Source: Paraburkholderia phenazinium (GTDB taxonomy: Bacteria > Pseudomonadota > Gammaproteobacteria > Burkholderiales > Burkholderiaceae). Taken from it: DNA of 64,000 nt. Every line of letters starts with the position of its first letter. The stretch's first letter is position 1. Position numbers and translations under genes: made by a program. This document shows positions 25,580-34,981 of this stretch, in pieces. The stretch spans positions 744,001 to 808,000 of the forward strand of contig NZ_FSRM01000002.1 of assembly GCF_900141745.1 (NCBI RefSeq), written 5' to 3'. A model generated the notes under the pieces. It did no database searches, was not told the origin of the DNA, and saw only the letters and a program-made list of their open reading frames with translations.

Positions 25580-28500
25580 ATGCACAAAGATAATCGTAAG
25601 GAGCCGACGGCTCCGGTACTTGATGACCTCCTCCATGATGGCCGTTTGGCGCGGTTGCTCTGGAAGGACGGCCGCCACTGCGCGTTGCAACTGTGGATTT
25701 TGCAGATCAAGGCCGCACAATCGATTGAAAATCGCATCGTCTACGGCCGCCTGCTTCCCTACAGCCATTCCGACGGCCATTGGTACTCCAGCTACGACGA
25801 TAACTTCTACACCTTCGAGCAAGCCCAAGCGCGGATTATCCGGCTCAACCTTTACATCAAAAGCGACCGCTGCGCGGACCTTCTACGGCTACTCAGCGCC
25901 GGCCGGACCGTCTCGGCAATCAGCGAAGAACTAGCGCTCGGGCTCTCTGACCAGTTGAAGGCGCGGTTCGGTGCGACTGCGCTTGCCGCAGACGGCGTGG
26001 TGTACCGCCCTGTGGCTTACCTGCTCAACCGCGACGCGCAAGACCGGCACTCACCTTCCAGCCCTCATGGCGGAGCAGGGGCTTTCAGCGCCTCGATCAC
26101 CCAGACCGACAAAGAGGCATTTTTCCGCGTAGGTCAGGACTACGACGTCGCCCTAGCCGCGTTGGTGGTCAAGCACCTCAACGAAGATACAGGTCTGGAC
26201 TTCGGTGGCGTCGACACCATCCGGTTCGGCGACCTCGAGCTACTGGTCTTTCCTGCGCTAGACGATTTAGAGCGCCCCTTGCTGACCACGAGTTGGACCG
26301 ACGCCCCGCGCGCCCTGGTCGCCCGCTTCAATCCAATGCAATTGCCACATTTCAGTGGCTTCCAGTTCCGCTTAAGCATCGAGAATGGAGGTCAAGTCGT
26401 CTATTCAGCCATCACCACAGGAGAGTGCGATCGGGACGGCGTGTTCGAATGCAAGTTCGAGTTAAGCGACCAGTTACGCGCAAGGACCGACAGCACTGAA
26501 CTGGAGATTTTCGGTTTTCGCGACAACAATTCCCGTGAAGGCATTCTGTGTTGCCGTTGGCGGGTTTGGTATGTTCGCGAGTTCCGCCTTCAGGGGCATG
26601 TGGTGGGCAGGGGCGTCAGCCCGGTCAAGTTTGACTGGCTGGAAAATACCGCAAGGCCGTCCGCATCCGCTCGGGTGAAGGCCGCTCTTACGATCAATCG
26701 CGGCAATATGGGATTCACCAACCTAATCGGCGAACGTGAAGCAGATCCTTGGGTCCCGGCCAACCGTGAACTCGCATCTCTTTTCGCGCGGCTCCATCCG
26801 ACGAAGTCCCAAGGGCAGTTCTTTCTAAGCCGGAGCCAACTCGACGGCGAAGGACGACTGCAATTCGTAGAGTGGTTTAGGGCGCTGCTCGCCGAGTATC
26901 AGCAACACCAAGTGGCTGTCTTCGATCCTTATTTCGGTGACGCGGGCTTGGGTTTGATGATGCTTTGCGCGGCACCGCAGGCAGACTACATCGTCTTCAC
27001 GTCCCTGCCCAAGCCGGTCAGGGAGGATAAACCCATGCGGCGCAAATCCGACAAGCTCCCACAGGAACGCATTAATAACCTGTTGGCGAACTGCGAGCAC
27101 AACCGCCACCTGCTGAAACGCTTCAAGTTGCACATCTACGGCCTGAAGGAAGGTCGGCTACATGACCGTTACATCCTGATCATCGGACCAGACGGGCTAC
27201 CGGTGGCGGGCTTTAACCTGTCCAATTCGTTTCAGAAGGCCGCAGAAAGCTTTCCGTTGCTCGTCACTCCAATCCCCGCAGATATCCTGCTCAAGGTCGC
27301 GCAATACAAGTCCGGGCTGGTACAAGAGGCGAAGGCCGCACCGTCCAATGGCGGGGCCGAGAATCCCTCCATGCGGCTTCTCTTCGACTCCAGTGCGTCG
27401 CCAGCGCCACGGCGACTCTACGAGACACTACGCTTCCTCGATAAGGCAAACGCAGGCGATGTGTTGAGCATATGGGCCGATGAGCCATCGCTCCAAGGCT
27501 TGAGCGGCGATCCGTTGAAGAAGAAAATGGCGGCGGCAGGCCTGCTCAAAGACGGCTCACTCGCCCTGCCCGAGACGGCGAGCCTGCGCAATTACCTCGT
27601 GCAGCAGGCGGGCGACTTTGCGGCCTTCACCGGGGCCTGGGAGGTGCTTGGCGAGATACTCGCAAATTCACGATCCGGAGACCGTCGGTTTAGAGAATTC
27701 GGATCACAGCATGATTTTCTGAGTTTCTTGGCACGCTTTCTCGATGCGTCATTCAACCGTACACACGACGAGAAGGACAAGGAATGGGTCGTGGTAGACG
27801 CCCGTATGTTTCAGGAACCGCTCGAAGCCCTGCTGCATACCTCTTATCAACCACAACTTTTGTTCCACGCGACAAAATACGCGGCTCTCACTTGGTCGGA
27901 GTACTTCGCCGTCAAGTTTCTTTGGTGGTATGTCCCAGACACCCTTCTGGCAATCGCGGAAGCCCAGATGACCAACTTGCCAGCGGAGCCACAGACCGCC
28001 GACGCGGTCCGGTTGTCTCTGTTGAGCCAGATTGTCAGCGACATTTCGCTCTCAGTGCAATTCGACATCAGTGACGCGCAACGGAACCGGCTCGTACACA
28101 GCGGCAGCGGTCTTCTACAATGGATGGGCTTGAACGCGATTGAACGGCAGTTGGAAAATCCGGGAGGCCTCGCTGCCGCACTGCGGTCGATGGACGCATT
28201 CGCATATACGGAGCGAATTCGCGCACTGGGCTGGATGATTAATCATGCGCAACGGAATCCAAAGAAAGCCGAGATATACACCGGCTTGGTAACAGCGCTT
28301 CACGAGGCACTGCCAGCGAAAATCCAGGCCGAAGACTTAAAGCACCTGGTCAACTCCACACGCGGTCATATGCGACAACTTGCCTGGTCTGAGCCATGGT
28401 TGTTCCGGGATGTAGTCTTTCCGTTGTTACAGAGCGACCGCGCCAGCATCGACGATGCCTGCGAAATCTGGATGCAGGAGCTGTCCCTCATGCTGGAACC

Positions 28501-28945
28501 GGAGTTAAAAAACCAGCCTAGGCTCTTTGACCGAGCCCGCGAGGGCCAGACGACCAATATCGCCGCTTTCCTCTTCGCGTATAGCAGCCCCGAGCGACAG
28601 CACGTCAGCCTGCAGTCTATGCAGGCGATCTTAAAGCGTCAGCGGAGGATCGTACAACAACCCCTTGCCAGCACCTCGAACTGGGCCCAGTGGGATGGCG
28701 CGCTAGTGGTCTCGATGTGGATTCTCACCTTTGCCGCTTGGGGGCAGTACTACCTACGCCAGCGCGGCACGACCGATCGCGAGCTCGAGGAACTGTCGTG
28801 GGACGCACGCGAGCTCGCGATAGTCAGGCCGATCAGCGAATGGCGATCGACGCTTGCCGGCAAGCAGGGCGAACTCGCCGCGTTCCTCGACCAAGTGGCG
28901 GAGCTCCTAGCCTCAAGCGACAAGTCAAAAAGCAAACTTGAATAG
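25580..28945 (+). CDS. Large PLD-motif protein, putative defence factor
   Basis: A 1121-residue cytoplasmic-looking protein without signal or membrane helices. The N-terminal 300 residues (LQLWILQIKAAQ…, RIVYGRLLPYSH) recall proteins annotated as VPA1262 family, which I offer only tentatively. A phospholipase-D-like region lies mid-protein: VFDPYFGDAGL (about 444-455) opens a strand, and LHDRYILI (His about 527) followed by GFNLSNSF gives a single H-D-R motif of the kind seen in defence-associated PLD-fold nucleases. No second HKD motif is visible, so a dimer would be needed for catalysis. The C-terminal half is helical with no known domain. It starts at ATG 25580. A nuclease-like gene follows 110 bases later on the same strand. 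Confidence 0.65.
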   Translation: MHKDNRKEPTAPVLDDLLHDGRLARLLWKDGRHCALQLWILQIKAAQSIENRIVYGRLLPYSHSDGHWYSSYDDNFYTFEQAQARIIRLNLYIKSDRCADLLRLLSAGRTVSAISEELALGLSDQLKARFGATALAADGVVYRPVAYLLNRDAQDRHSPSSPHGGAGAFSASITQTDKEAFFRVGQDYDVALAALVVKHLNEDTGLDFGGVDTIRFGDLELLVFPALDDLERPLLTTSWTDAPRALVARFNPMQLPHFSGFQFRLSIENGGQVVYSAITTGECDRDGVFECKFELSDQLRARTDSTELEIFGFRDNNSREGILCCRWRVWYVREFRLQGHVVGRGVSPVKFDWLENTARPSASARVKAALTINRGNMGFTNLIGEREADPWVPANRELASLFARLHPTKSQGQFFLSRSQLDGEGRLQFVEWFRALLAEYQQHQVAVFDPYFGDAGLGLMMLCAAPQADYIVFTSLPKPVREDKPMRRKSDKLPQERINNLLANCEHNRHLLKRFKLHIYGLKEGRLHDRYILIIGPDGLPVAGFNLSNSFQKAAESFPLLVTPIPADILLKVAQYKSGLVQEAKAAPSNGGAENPSMRLLFDSSASPAPRRLYETLRFLDKANAGDVLSIWADEPSLQGLSGDPLKKKMAAAGLLKDGSLALPETASLRNYLVQQAGDFAAFTGAWEVLGEILANSRSGDRRFREFGSQHDFLSFLARFLDASFNRTHDEKDKEWVVVDARMFQEPLEALLHTSYQPQLLFHATKYAALTWSEYFAVKFLWWYVPDTLLAIAEAQMTNLPAEPQTADAVRLSLLSQIVSDISLSVQFDISDAQRNRLVHSGSGLLQWMGLNAIERQLENPGGLAAALRSMDAFAYTERIRALGWMINHAQRNPKKAEIYTGLVTALHEALPAKIQAEDLKHLVNSTRGHMRQLAWSEPWLFRDVVFPLLQSDRASIDDACEIWMQELSLMLEPELKNQPRLFDRAREGQTTNIAAFLFAYSSPERQHVSLQSMQAILKRQRRIVQQPLASTSNWAQWDGALVVSMWILTFAAWGQYYLRQRGTTDRELEELSWDARELAIVRPISEWRSTLAGKQGELAAFLDQVAELLASSDKSKSKLE

Positions 28946-29055
28946 TCGGTTTAGCGGTGGCCCATACCATCGATGCTGTTGCACTTGGCTGATCTGTGCC
29001 AGCCTCCAGATTGGCTCTATGTGATCAATAATTCTTGGGACGTTCCGATACGGCG

Positions 29056-31104
29056 ATGATTACCGAACAAGATATTGCTGCCTTCATCAACTGCGTTGAT
29101 GAGGCCAAAAAGATTGACCCTTTGCAACCGAATGGTGAATCTCAGCAGGAGATTTGGACCCGTGTACACGAGACGATTTGCATTCCGGAAGGTCGTCCTG
29201 CGGGGGATATGAGAGCGCTTGGGCGAACCCTGTTTCGCCGAGCGCAACTTGAGCCCCAGCTTGGCATTTATGCTGCTCCGTCGCGCCACTTTATGCACGG
29301 TACTTCGAACGGTGAGAAGCTTCGGGATTTTTCAGAGGTGGATAAATGGTGTGAAGCAATCCGGTACCTCGACCTTCTCCAGAAATTATCCGGCCATAGG
29401 TTTGATCCTTCCAGCACTCTCGGGATGGAGCGCGACTTGGCAGTCACTGATGCTGTCGCGAGACTGAAAGGCGAAGGGTATCGGTTCTTCGCGAAGGATG
29501 AGAGGATCAACTTCGAAGAGGGGGAGCTGGAGCGTTGCGCATCTGACATTTTTGACGCGTTTCGTGAGGTTGATGGCTTTCGGATCTCGTACTTGGTGCT
29601 TAAACATCTTCAGGCCAACAAACGTTTCAAAGGCGGGCGCTACCTGACGGGAAGAATTTCCAGGTCAACAACCGAGAGGAATCCACAGCCCGCACCTCCG
29701 TTGGGATATTTGCTGAACCTCGCCGCGGCGAACCTGTCCGCCGAACGCGTCACGGGTTTTTCCGAGGAATCCGTTCGAAAAATATTGCAGAGGGCGACGG
29801 ATATAGTCGCTGTGCTTGATGTCGAGACGTATACGACATATGCCCACATGGCTACCTCTCATGACCGATTGCCTATCTACCTTCAGGAACTGCTGATAGC
29901 CGATCACGTATTGGCATTTCGCCAGATTCATCCCGCCGATGCTACCGAAATGATGATCGGTCTATTCGACTGGGTCGACAACGAGGATATGCGCTCGAAG
30001 ATCGGGTGGGCCATCGACGATTTGCAGGCGTTGATGCAATGGCTATTTGACTATGTTCCAGCTGAGACGATAAATGCAACTCTTAGTCGCGAGACGTTTG
30101 CGAAGGCCGGAATTCACGAGGATCGGTTGGGACGACTGCTGGCAGACGTTTCGCATGATCCGTCGACAGTGAATAAAGCTTATCGCACTCCACTTGACGC
30201 CACGAAGGCCGACGTAGGCATGAAGCCGTTGTTCGCGACTAACGACGGGCGGTATTTCCTGTTTTCGCCATCGCTGAGTTCAGTGGGCTTCTATGAGATT
30301 GCTGCAGCGAAGTTGCGAAGCGTATTTGGATCGCATGTAGATCAGGATATCGGGAACGCGATTGAACCAATGGTCGCAGGTATGTTTCGAACCCGAGGGA
30401 TCGAGCCAGCAATCGTGTCGTGTAAATACGATATGCGGGGAACGGCGGGCGAGTGCGATATCGTGGTTGAAACAGATCAGGCGGTGATTCTCATTGAGCT
30501 GAAGAAGAAGTCGATGACGCGGGCAGCGCTGGCAGGGGATTCGTATAGCGGATTTGTCGATCTCTTTGGCGGAGTGCTCAGCGCCCAGGAACAACTTGGG
30601 CAACACGAAGTATTGCTGCGAGAGTTTGGACATATCAAATTCGTCGATGGTCGACAGATTGACCTTCATGGTCGTCGAGTTGAGCGGTTGGCCGTAACGC
30701 TTCTAGACTGGGGCGGTACGCAGGATGGCATGGTGCTTAGAGCTATCATGCCGACGTTGATAGGCGCATCACTTAACTATTCGGCGGCTACCGCTAAGCA
30801 ATCGGATCAGCTCGCGAAATTAAACAGCACATTGGGTGCTCTTGGTACGCAGCACACTAAACTTCTGTCTCTTGGATACGAGCCACGAGACATGCTAACG
30901 AACTGGTGGTTCATGAGTGTCCCGCAGCTTATGGCGCTATTGAGGGGTGTAAATGATGCGAACGGGTTCTATGGCGCCTTAAGACGCGTCGGTTCCATCA
31001 CAACCGGCTCTCTGGATTTCTATCAGGAGCTCGAGTGGCGGGTTGCACTGGAGCATAATGTACAGACCTCTGATGACTCAGGATCATCACCAGTGTCGAG
31101 ATGA
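29056..31104 (+). CDS. PD-(D/E)xK nuclease-domain protein
   Basis: A 682-residue protein beginning at ATG 29056. A restriction-endonuclease-like core is visible near residues 440-540: GECDIVVETDQAVILIELKKK supplies Asp468, then Glu481 and Lys483 (D-x12-E-L-K), with a preceding acidic helix around EPMVAGMF. The N-terminal 400 residues are helical with no recognised domain and may be a sensor or scaffold. No signal peptide. It probably shares a transcript with the PLD-motif gene upstream (gap 110 bases) and converges on another nuclease-like gene. A nucleic-acid-targeting defence effector is the simplest reading. Base composition is more AT-rich than the flanking catabolic genes. Confidence 0.65.
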   Translation: MITEQDIAAFINCVDEAKKIDPLQPNGESQQEIWTRVHETICIPEGRPAGDMRALGRTLFRRAQLEPQLGIYAAPSRHFMHGTSNGEKLRDFSEVDKWCEAIRYLDLLQKLSGHRFDPSSTLGMERDLAVTDAVARLKGEGYRFFAKDERINFEEGELERCASDIFDAFREVDGFRISYLVLKHLQANKRFKGGRYLTGRISRSTTERNPQPAPPLGYLLNLAAANLSAERVTGFSEESVRKILQRATDIVAVLDVETYTTYAHMATSHDRLPIYLQELLIADHVLAFRQIHPADATEMMIGLFDWVDNEDMRSKIGWAIDDLQALMQWLFDYVPAETINATLSRETFAKAGIHEDRLGRLLADVSHDPSTVNKAYRTPLDATKADVGMKPLFATNDGRYFLFSPSLSSVGFYEIAAAKLRSVFGSHVDQDIGNAIEPMVAGMFRTRGIEPAIVSCKYDMRGTAGECDIVVETDQAVILIELKKKSMTRAALAGDSYSGFVDLFGGVLSAQEQLGQHEVLLREFGHIKFVDGRQIDLHGRRVERLAVTLLDWGGTQDGMVLRAIMPTLIGASLNYSAATAKQSDQLAKLNSTLGALGTQHTKLLSLGYEPRDMLTNWWFMSVPQLMALLRGVNDANGFYGALRRVGSITTGSLDFYQELEWRVALEHNVQTSDDSGSSPVSR

Positions 31105-31158
31105 CACTCGGTGTTGCATACGGATGCACGGCCTTCGCAGCGTTGCCATTGTCAATTA

Positions 31159-31186
31159 GCCATCCGGTTATAGTTTGCCGGATGGC
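31159..31186. terminator. Hairpin between convergent island genes
   Basis: GCCATCCGG and CCGGATGGC form a perfect 9-base stem with a 10-base loop. It overlaps the 3' end of the minus-strand gene that ends at 31168 and lies 55 bases after the plus-strand nuclease gene. It could end transcription from both sides. Confidence 0.5.
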
Positions 31187-32271
31187 GTACCGATGACGAG
31201 TCGACTTCTTCCCATCCCGCTCCCGCCTAGCGCTAAGTCCATATCGATTGGGAGTGGTCGCGTGGCGTGAAGATTCCTATAGAACTGAAATGTCCACCCG
31301 ATCTCGTTAGTCGACTTGAATGCTTCAAAAATTAGAACGCCTGATATGTGCTTCCAGCGCTGAAAGTTTGCATCAAGTCCCTGTCGGTAAACCTCGAATG
31401 CGTCGGGAAGGTCTGTCACGTTGACTACCATTAGGTATGGGCGCGTAAGGGTCCCCTGGAACCTTCGTGCCTTTTTCTTTGCCGAATTCAGATAGCCTGT
31501 GAACGGCGCCGCGTAGCACACCTTCACGCGCGGCGGCGCTTCGGTACTGTCAGGGCCGGCTAACGTCAACGAAATTGTAAAAAGCGACACCATATCTGAC
31601 GGCCACCATGACGGCTGAATCTCGACCTCGCCTGCTTTAAGGACTTCGTGAACTGGCCGCGTTGTTGCTTTGGCCGCTAGCAGCCAAGCATTCGGTTCTT
31701 CAATTGTTTGATCGATTGTGATCTCCCTCGAGGCGTCGAGCAGACGTGCCTCCGTAGCGGTGTCGAGCAGCTTCGAAACGTGAACGACAAGATCGAATTT
31801 TCCTATTGTCGAATTAATGCTTTGCGCGATCCTCTGCGCTTGAATCCGCAGCGATGTATGGACGTCTTTTGCCTCGGACTTTGTGACTTCCACCTCAATG
31901 TTCGTTTCGCTCCAAATCAGGTCAAAGTCTTGCGTTTTCTCGTGTGTTCGGTCGACAGGTGTTAAGCTCGCAGCGCCGCGACTCAACAACAACGCAGCCG
32001 CTTCCAGTTCAACAAAATCGTCCGAATTGAAGTCCGATTGCTTGGAGAAGGGTTTCGAAAATCGGGCCAAAAACGGATGCGTATATTGCTGCTCGCCTAG
32101 TATCGCAAGAGGTAGACCCCAACTGACCGCAGACGCAGCATCTATGGTGCTCGTACCGGATATGTCGACCGAATTTACCGTGAGAAATATCTCCAATGCG
32201 TCGAGACAACGACGTGCTGCCTGATCACTCTCTAAATAAGGAGGAACGGAAAGCTTATCGCGGAGCGTCAT
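31168..32271 (-). CDS. Unknown protein with restriction-nuclease-like motif
   Basis: A 367-residue protein. Around residues 113-131 it reads TQDFDLIWSETNIEVEVTK, which resembles a PD-(D/E)xK strand pair (Asp117 then Glu126/Glu128), although the Lys sits two residues later than usual. A following alpha helix (LRIQAQRIAQSIN) and a strand (KFDLVVHVS) fit the same fold. No membrane or export features. It is convergent with the larger PD-(D/E)xK gene and is the last intact gene before the right-hand integrase. It could be a stand-alone nuclease or a partner of the neighbouring system. Family not recognised. Confidence 0.55.
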   Translation of the reverse strand: MTLRDKLSVPPYLESDQAARRCLDALEIFLTVNSVDISGTSTIDAASAVSWGLPLAILGEQQYTHPFLARFSKPFSKQSDFNSDDFVELEAAALLLSRGAASLTPVDRTHEKTQDFDLIWSETNIEVEVTKSEAKDVHTSLRIQAQRIAQSINSTIGKFDLVVHVSKLLDTATEARLLDASREITIDQTIEEPNAWLLAAKATTRPVHEVLKAGEVEIQPSWWPSDMVSLFTISLTLAGPDSTEAPPRVKVCYAAPFTGYLNSAKKKARRFQGTLTRPYLMVVNVTDLPDAFEVYRQGLDANFQRWKHISGVLIFEAFKSTNEIGWTFQFYRNLHATRPLPIDMDLALGGSGMGRSRLVIGTPSGKL

Positions 32272-32591
32272 ACTGGCAACCTTGGATATCGACTGGTCGG
32301 ATCATTCGATGAACATAGCACGCGCACAGGTCTTCGTGTGGCAACGGTGCTTTCGCGTGGCCGTTTCTTCTGTTTAAACCCCTAGTAGTTGTCGCTGCAT
32401 CGAGCATGACCATTCTAGGTGCGATTTTGTCAAAGTTATTCGCTTTGCACACATAATTCAGCTATTGATAAAATACATTATCAATATAATCGCCGCGCGC
32501 TTTTAATTCGCCAACTTTGGCGTATTCACCCAAAGACTGATTTCATTATATCCCGGTTAATCGCGTGCGGCGCAACCTGCCGGGAGAATCC
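32272..32591. other. AT-rich spacer with inverted repeat before integrase
   Basis: This 320-base stretch is visibly AT-rich. At 32464-32485 it contains a perfect 8-base inverted repeat (ATTGATAA / TTATCAAT) with a 6-base spacer. This may be an operator or recombination arm site for the adjacent tyrosine recombinase. A GGGAGA ribosome site precedes GTG 32592. No gene is seen. Confidence 0.4.
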
Positions 32592-33556
32592 GTGTCAACC
32601 AGAATCATTTCCACCCGCGACAATGCCTCTCGCGCACTCACCGCCGCCGAATTCCTCAATTTATCGAATGTTCCTCCAGAGATCGAATGGTCCGCCAACA
32701 TCGACGCGCCACAGACCCGCCGTGCTTATCGGATCGACCTACGCGATTTCATGGGTTTCGTGGGGATCGTACAGCCGGAGGAGTTTCGCACCGTCACGCG
32801 TGCGCACGTCCTCGCCTGGCGCAAACACCTCGAAGCTCGCCAGTTGTCCGGCGCGACAATCAGGAGAAAGCTGGCGGCATTATCGTCGCTCTTCGATTAC
32901 CTGTGCGAACGCAATGCCGTTTTGCTGAATCCCGTCGCTAGCGTCAAGCGGCCCAAGGGTAACAGCAACGAGGGCAAGACACCTGCCATGGGAGATCACC
33001 AGGCCCGCGCCCTGCTCCATGCGCCTGACGCCGATACGCTGAAGGGCAAGCGCGACCGCGCCATGCTCGCCGTGCTGCTGTACCACGGTCTGCGCCGCGA
33101 AGAGCTATGTTTGCTCAAGGTCCGCGACATCCACCAGCGGCGCGGCGTGCTGCACCTGAGGGTGCATGGGAAGGGAAGCAAGATTCGCCACTTGCCGCTG
33201 CATCCAGCGAGTGCAGAACGGCTACACGCCTTCTTGAGATGGCGGGACATGGAAAGGAGGCGGACGCACCGCTGTTTCAGCCGCTGCGTGGAAGGGGCGC
33301 CGGAAGCGGCAAGGCGATCACCGGAGATGGGGTCTACAAGTGCGTGCGGGACTACGCGCGGCGTGCGGGGATCGCTGTTGACGGTCTCAGCGTACACGGC
33401 CTGCGCGCCACGGCGGCGACAAACGCACTGGAGCACCAGGCCGAGATCACCAAAGTCCAGTTTTGGTTAGGCCACGCGAATATCTCAACGACCCGTCTTT
33501 ATGATCGCCGCCAGCAGCGCCCCGAAGAATCTCCAACCTATAAAGTGGAGTACTAA
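32592..33556 (+). pseudogene. XerC/D-like tyrosine recombinase, frameshifted
   Basis: A phage-type integrase of about 320 codons read in two frames. The first (from GTG 32592) holds the SAM-like N-terminal core-binding domain (TRRAYRIDLRDFMGFV) and the first catalytic Arg ([13 protein letters not shown]). Near 33228-33235 the frame is lost; the frame one base over resumes with [19 protein letters not shown] and then the H-x-L-R box ([11 protein letters not shown]), LGHANISTT and the catalytic Tyr in RLYDRR, ending at 33556. One base appears to be missing. All catalytic residues survive in the two pieces, so the damage is recent or a sequencing error. It marks the right side of the island. Confidence 0.8.
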
Positions 33557-33730
33557 TCAATACACCACAATAGACGACTGGCCGAACCAGAATGGATCAC
33601 CGCGCGTCATTGCTATCGATCGTTGCATGTCGGCCCGCAACGGTCTTCCATCAATTCGGATCCACCGGCTGCTTGAACTTGCTGAGCGGACGCTCGTCGC
33701 CGGGCAATAGGCGTCAAGCACGGTATTGGA

Positions 33731-33994
33731 TCAAGCAAGGCGTGAGCGTCGCGTTGGCCGCCGAGATAATTCTTGCGAGGCTTTCCTCGCTATCCGAATA
33801 GCATTGTCGAAGCTGTTGTCGGTGGCAACGTGTCGGTTATCGACGCTCACCAGCCAATTGTCACCACTGCAACACCAGCGAATTCGCCTCTCTTCAAGGA
33901 GCAGAGCGAACCATCGCCAAATGGAAGCATCTTCGGCGTTAGCGACCAAGGCCGCCACCGCCCTAATGTGCCTCATATCGTTCAGATTACTCAC
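33731..33994 (-). CDS. Possible small hypothetical protein
   Basis: An 87-codon minus-strand frame ([16 protein letters not shown]…) with a plausible helix, a [10 protein letters not shown] segment and strands ([14 protein letters not shown]). It has protein-like composition with a basic tail, but no domain that I recognise. It occupies part of the 33557-34032 gap between the broken integrase and etfA; nothing else convincing is seen there. Confidence 0.4.
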   Translation of the reverse strand: MSNLNDMRHIRAVAALVANAEDASIWRWFALLLEERRIRWCCSGDNWLVSVDNRHVATDNSFDNAIRIARKASQELSRRPTRRSRLA

Positions 33995-34032
33995 CTGTCA
34001 CCTCATCGACCTTGATCATCCTCGCAGCACAA

Positions 34033-34968
34033 TCAAGACAGCATGGCCTCGAACTCCGGCACTGCCGTGAACAGATCGCCCACCAGACCGTAGTCGGCGA
34101 CGCTGAAAATCGGCGCTTCCGGGTCCTTGTTGATCGCCACGATGACCTTCGAGTCCTTCATGCCGGCCAGATGCTGGATCGCACCCGAGATGCCCACGGC
34201 GACGTACAGTTGCGGCGCGACGATCTTGCCCGTCTGGCCCACCTGATAGTCGTTCGGCACAAAGCCGGCGTCCACTGCGGCACGCGAGGCACCTAGTGCC
34301 GCGTTCAGCTTGTCCGCCAGCGGCTCGAGCACCTTCGTATAGTTCTCGCCACTGCCCAGACCCCGGCCACCGGAAACGATGATCGACGCCGACGTCAGCT
34401 CTGGACGGTCCAGCTTCGTGACTTCACGGCTCACGAACTGCGACAGGCCGCTGTCGGCTGCGGCTTCGATCTTCTCGACCGTTGCGCTGCCGCCTTCTGC
34501 TGCTACCGGGTCGAAGCCGGTGGAACGCACCGTGATGACCTTGACCGGATCGCTCGACTGCACCGTTGCGATTGCATTACCTGCGTAGATGGGACGCTCG
34601 AACGTGTCGGCGGAATCCACGGCGGTGATATCGCTGATCTGTGCGACGTCGAGCTTCGCTGCGATACGCGGGGCGATGTTCTTGCCGTACGCGGTAGCGG
34701 GCGCGAGGATATGCGAGTAGTCCTTCGCAATGTTGAGCACCGTCGCTTCGACGTTTTCCGCGAGGCCCGCTTCGAGTTGCGGCGCATCGGCCAGCAACAC
34801 CTTGGCGACACCTGCGACCTTCGCTGCAGCGTCCGCCGCGCCTTGCGCGTTGTGACCTGCGATCAGCACGTGTACGTCGCCGCCAATCTTGGCTGCCGCT
34901 GCCACCGTGTTCAGCGTCGCAGCCTTCAGCGACGCGTTGTCGTGTTCCCCAATTACCAGAATCGTCAT
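34033..34968 (-). CDS. etfA: Electron transfer flavoprotein alpha subunit
   Basis: A 311-residue ETF alpha subunit. The C-terminal FAD-binding signature is clear ([10 protein letters not shown], then [22 protein letters not shown], then [12 protein letters not shown]). With EtfB it carries electrons from acyl-CoA and other flavoprotein dehydrogenases to ETF:ubiquinone oxidoreductase. It follows etfB by 13 bases. In this window it could serve the acyl-CoA dehydrogenase at 44.3 kb. Confidence 0.96.
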   Translation of the reverse strand: MTILVIGEHDNASLKAATLNTVAAAAKIGGDVHVLIAGHNAQGAADAAAKVAGVAKVLLADAPQLEAGLAENVEATVLNIAKDYSHILAPATAYGKNIAPRIAAKLDVAQISDITAVDSADTFERPIYAGNAIATVQSSDPVKVITVRSTGFDPVAAEGGSATVEKIEAAADSGLSQFVSREVTKLDRPELTSASIIVSGGRGLGSGENYTKVLEPLADKLNAALGASRAAVDAGFVPNDYQVGQTGKIVAPQLYVAVGISGAIQHLAGMKDSKVIVAINKDPEAPIFSVADYGLVGDLFTAVPEFEAMLS

Positions 34969-34981
34969 TTCGTCCGTCTCC

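Noticed and set aside
29035..29055. TTG at 29035 as start of the PD-(D/E)xK gene
   Set aside because: The ATG at 29056 begins a regular protein N-terminus (MITEQDIAAF); the seven extra residues add nothing recognisable.
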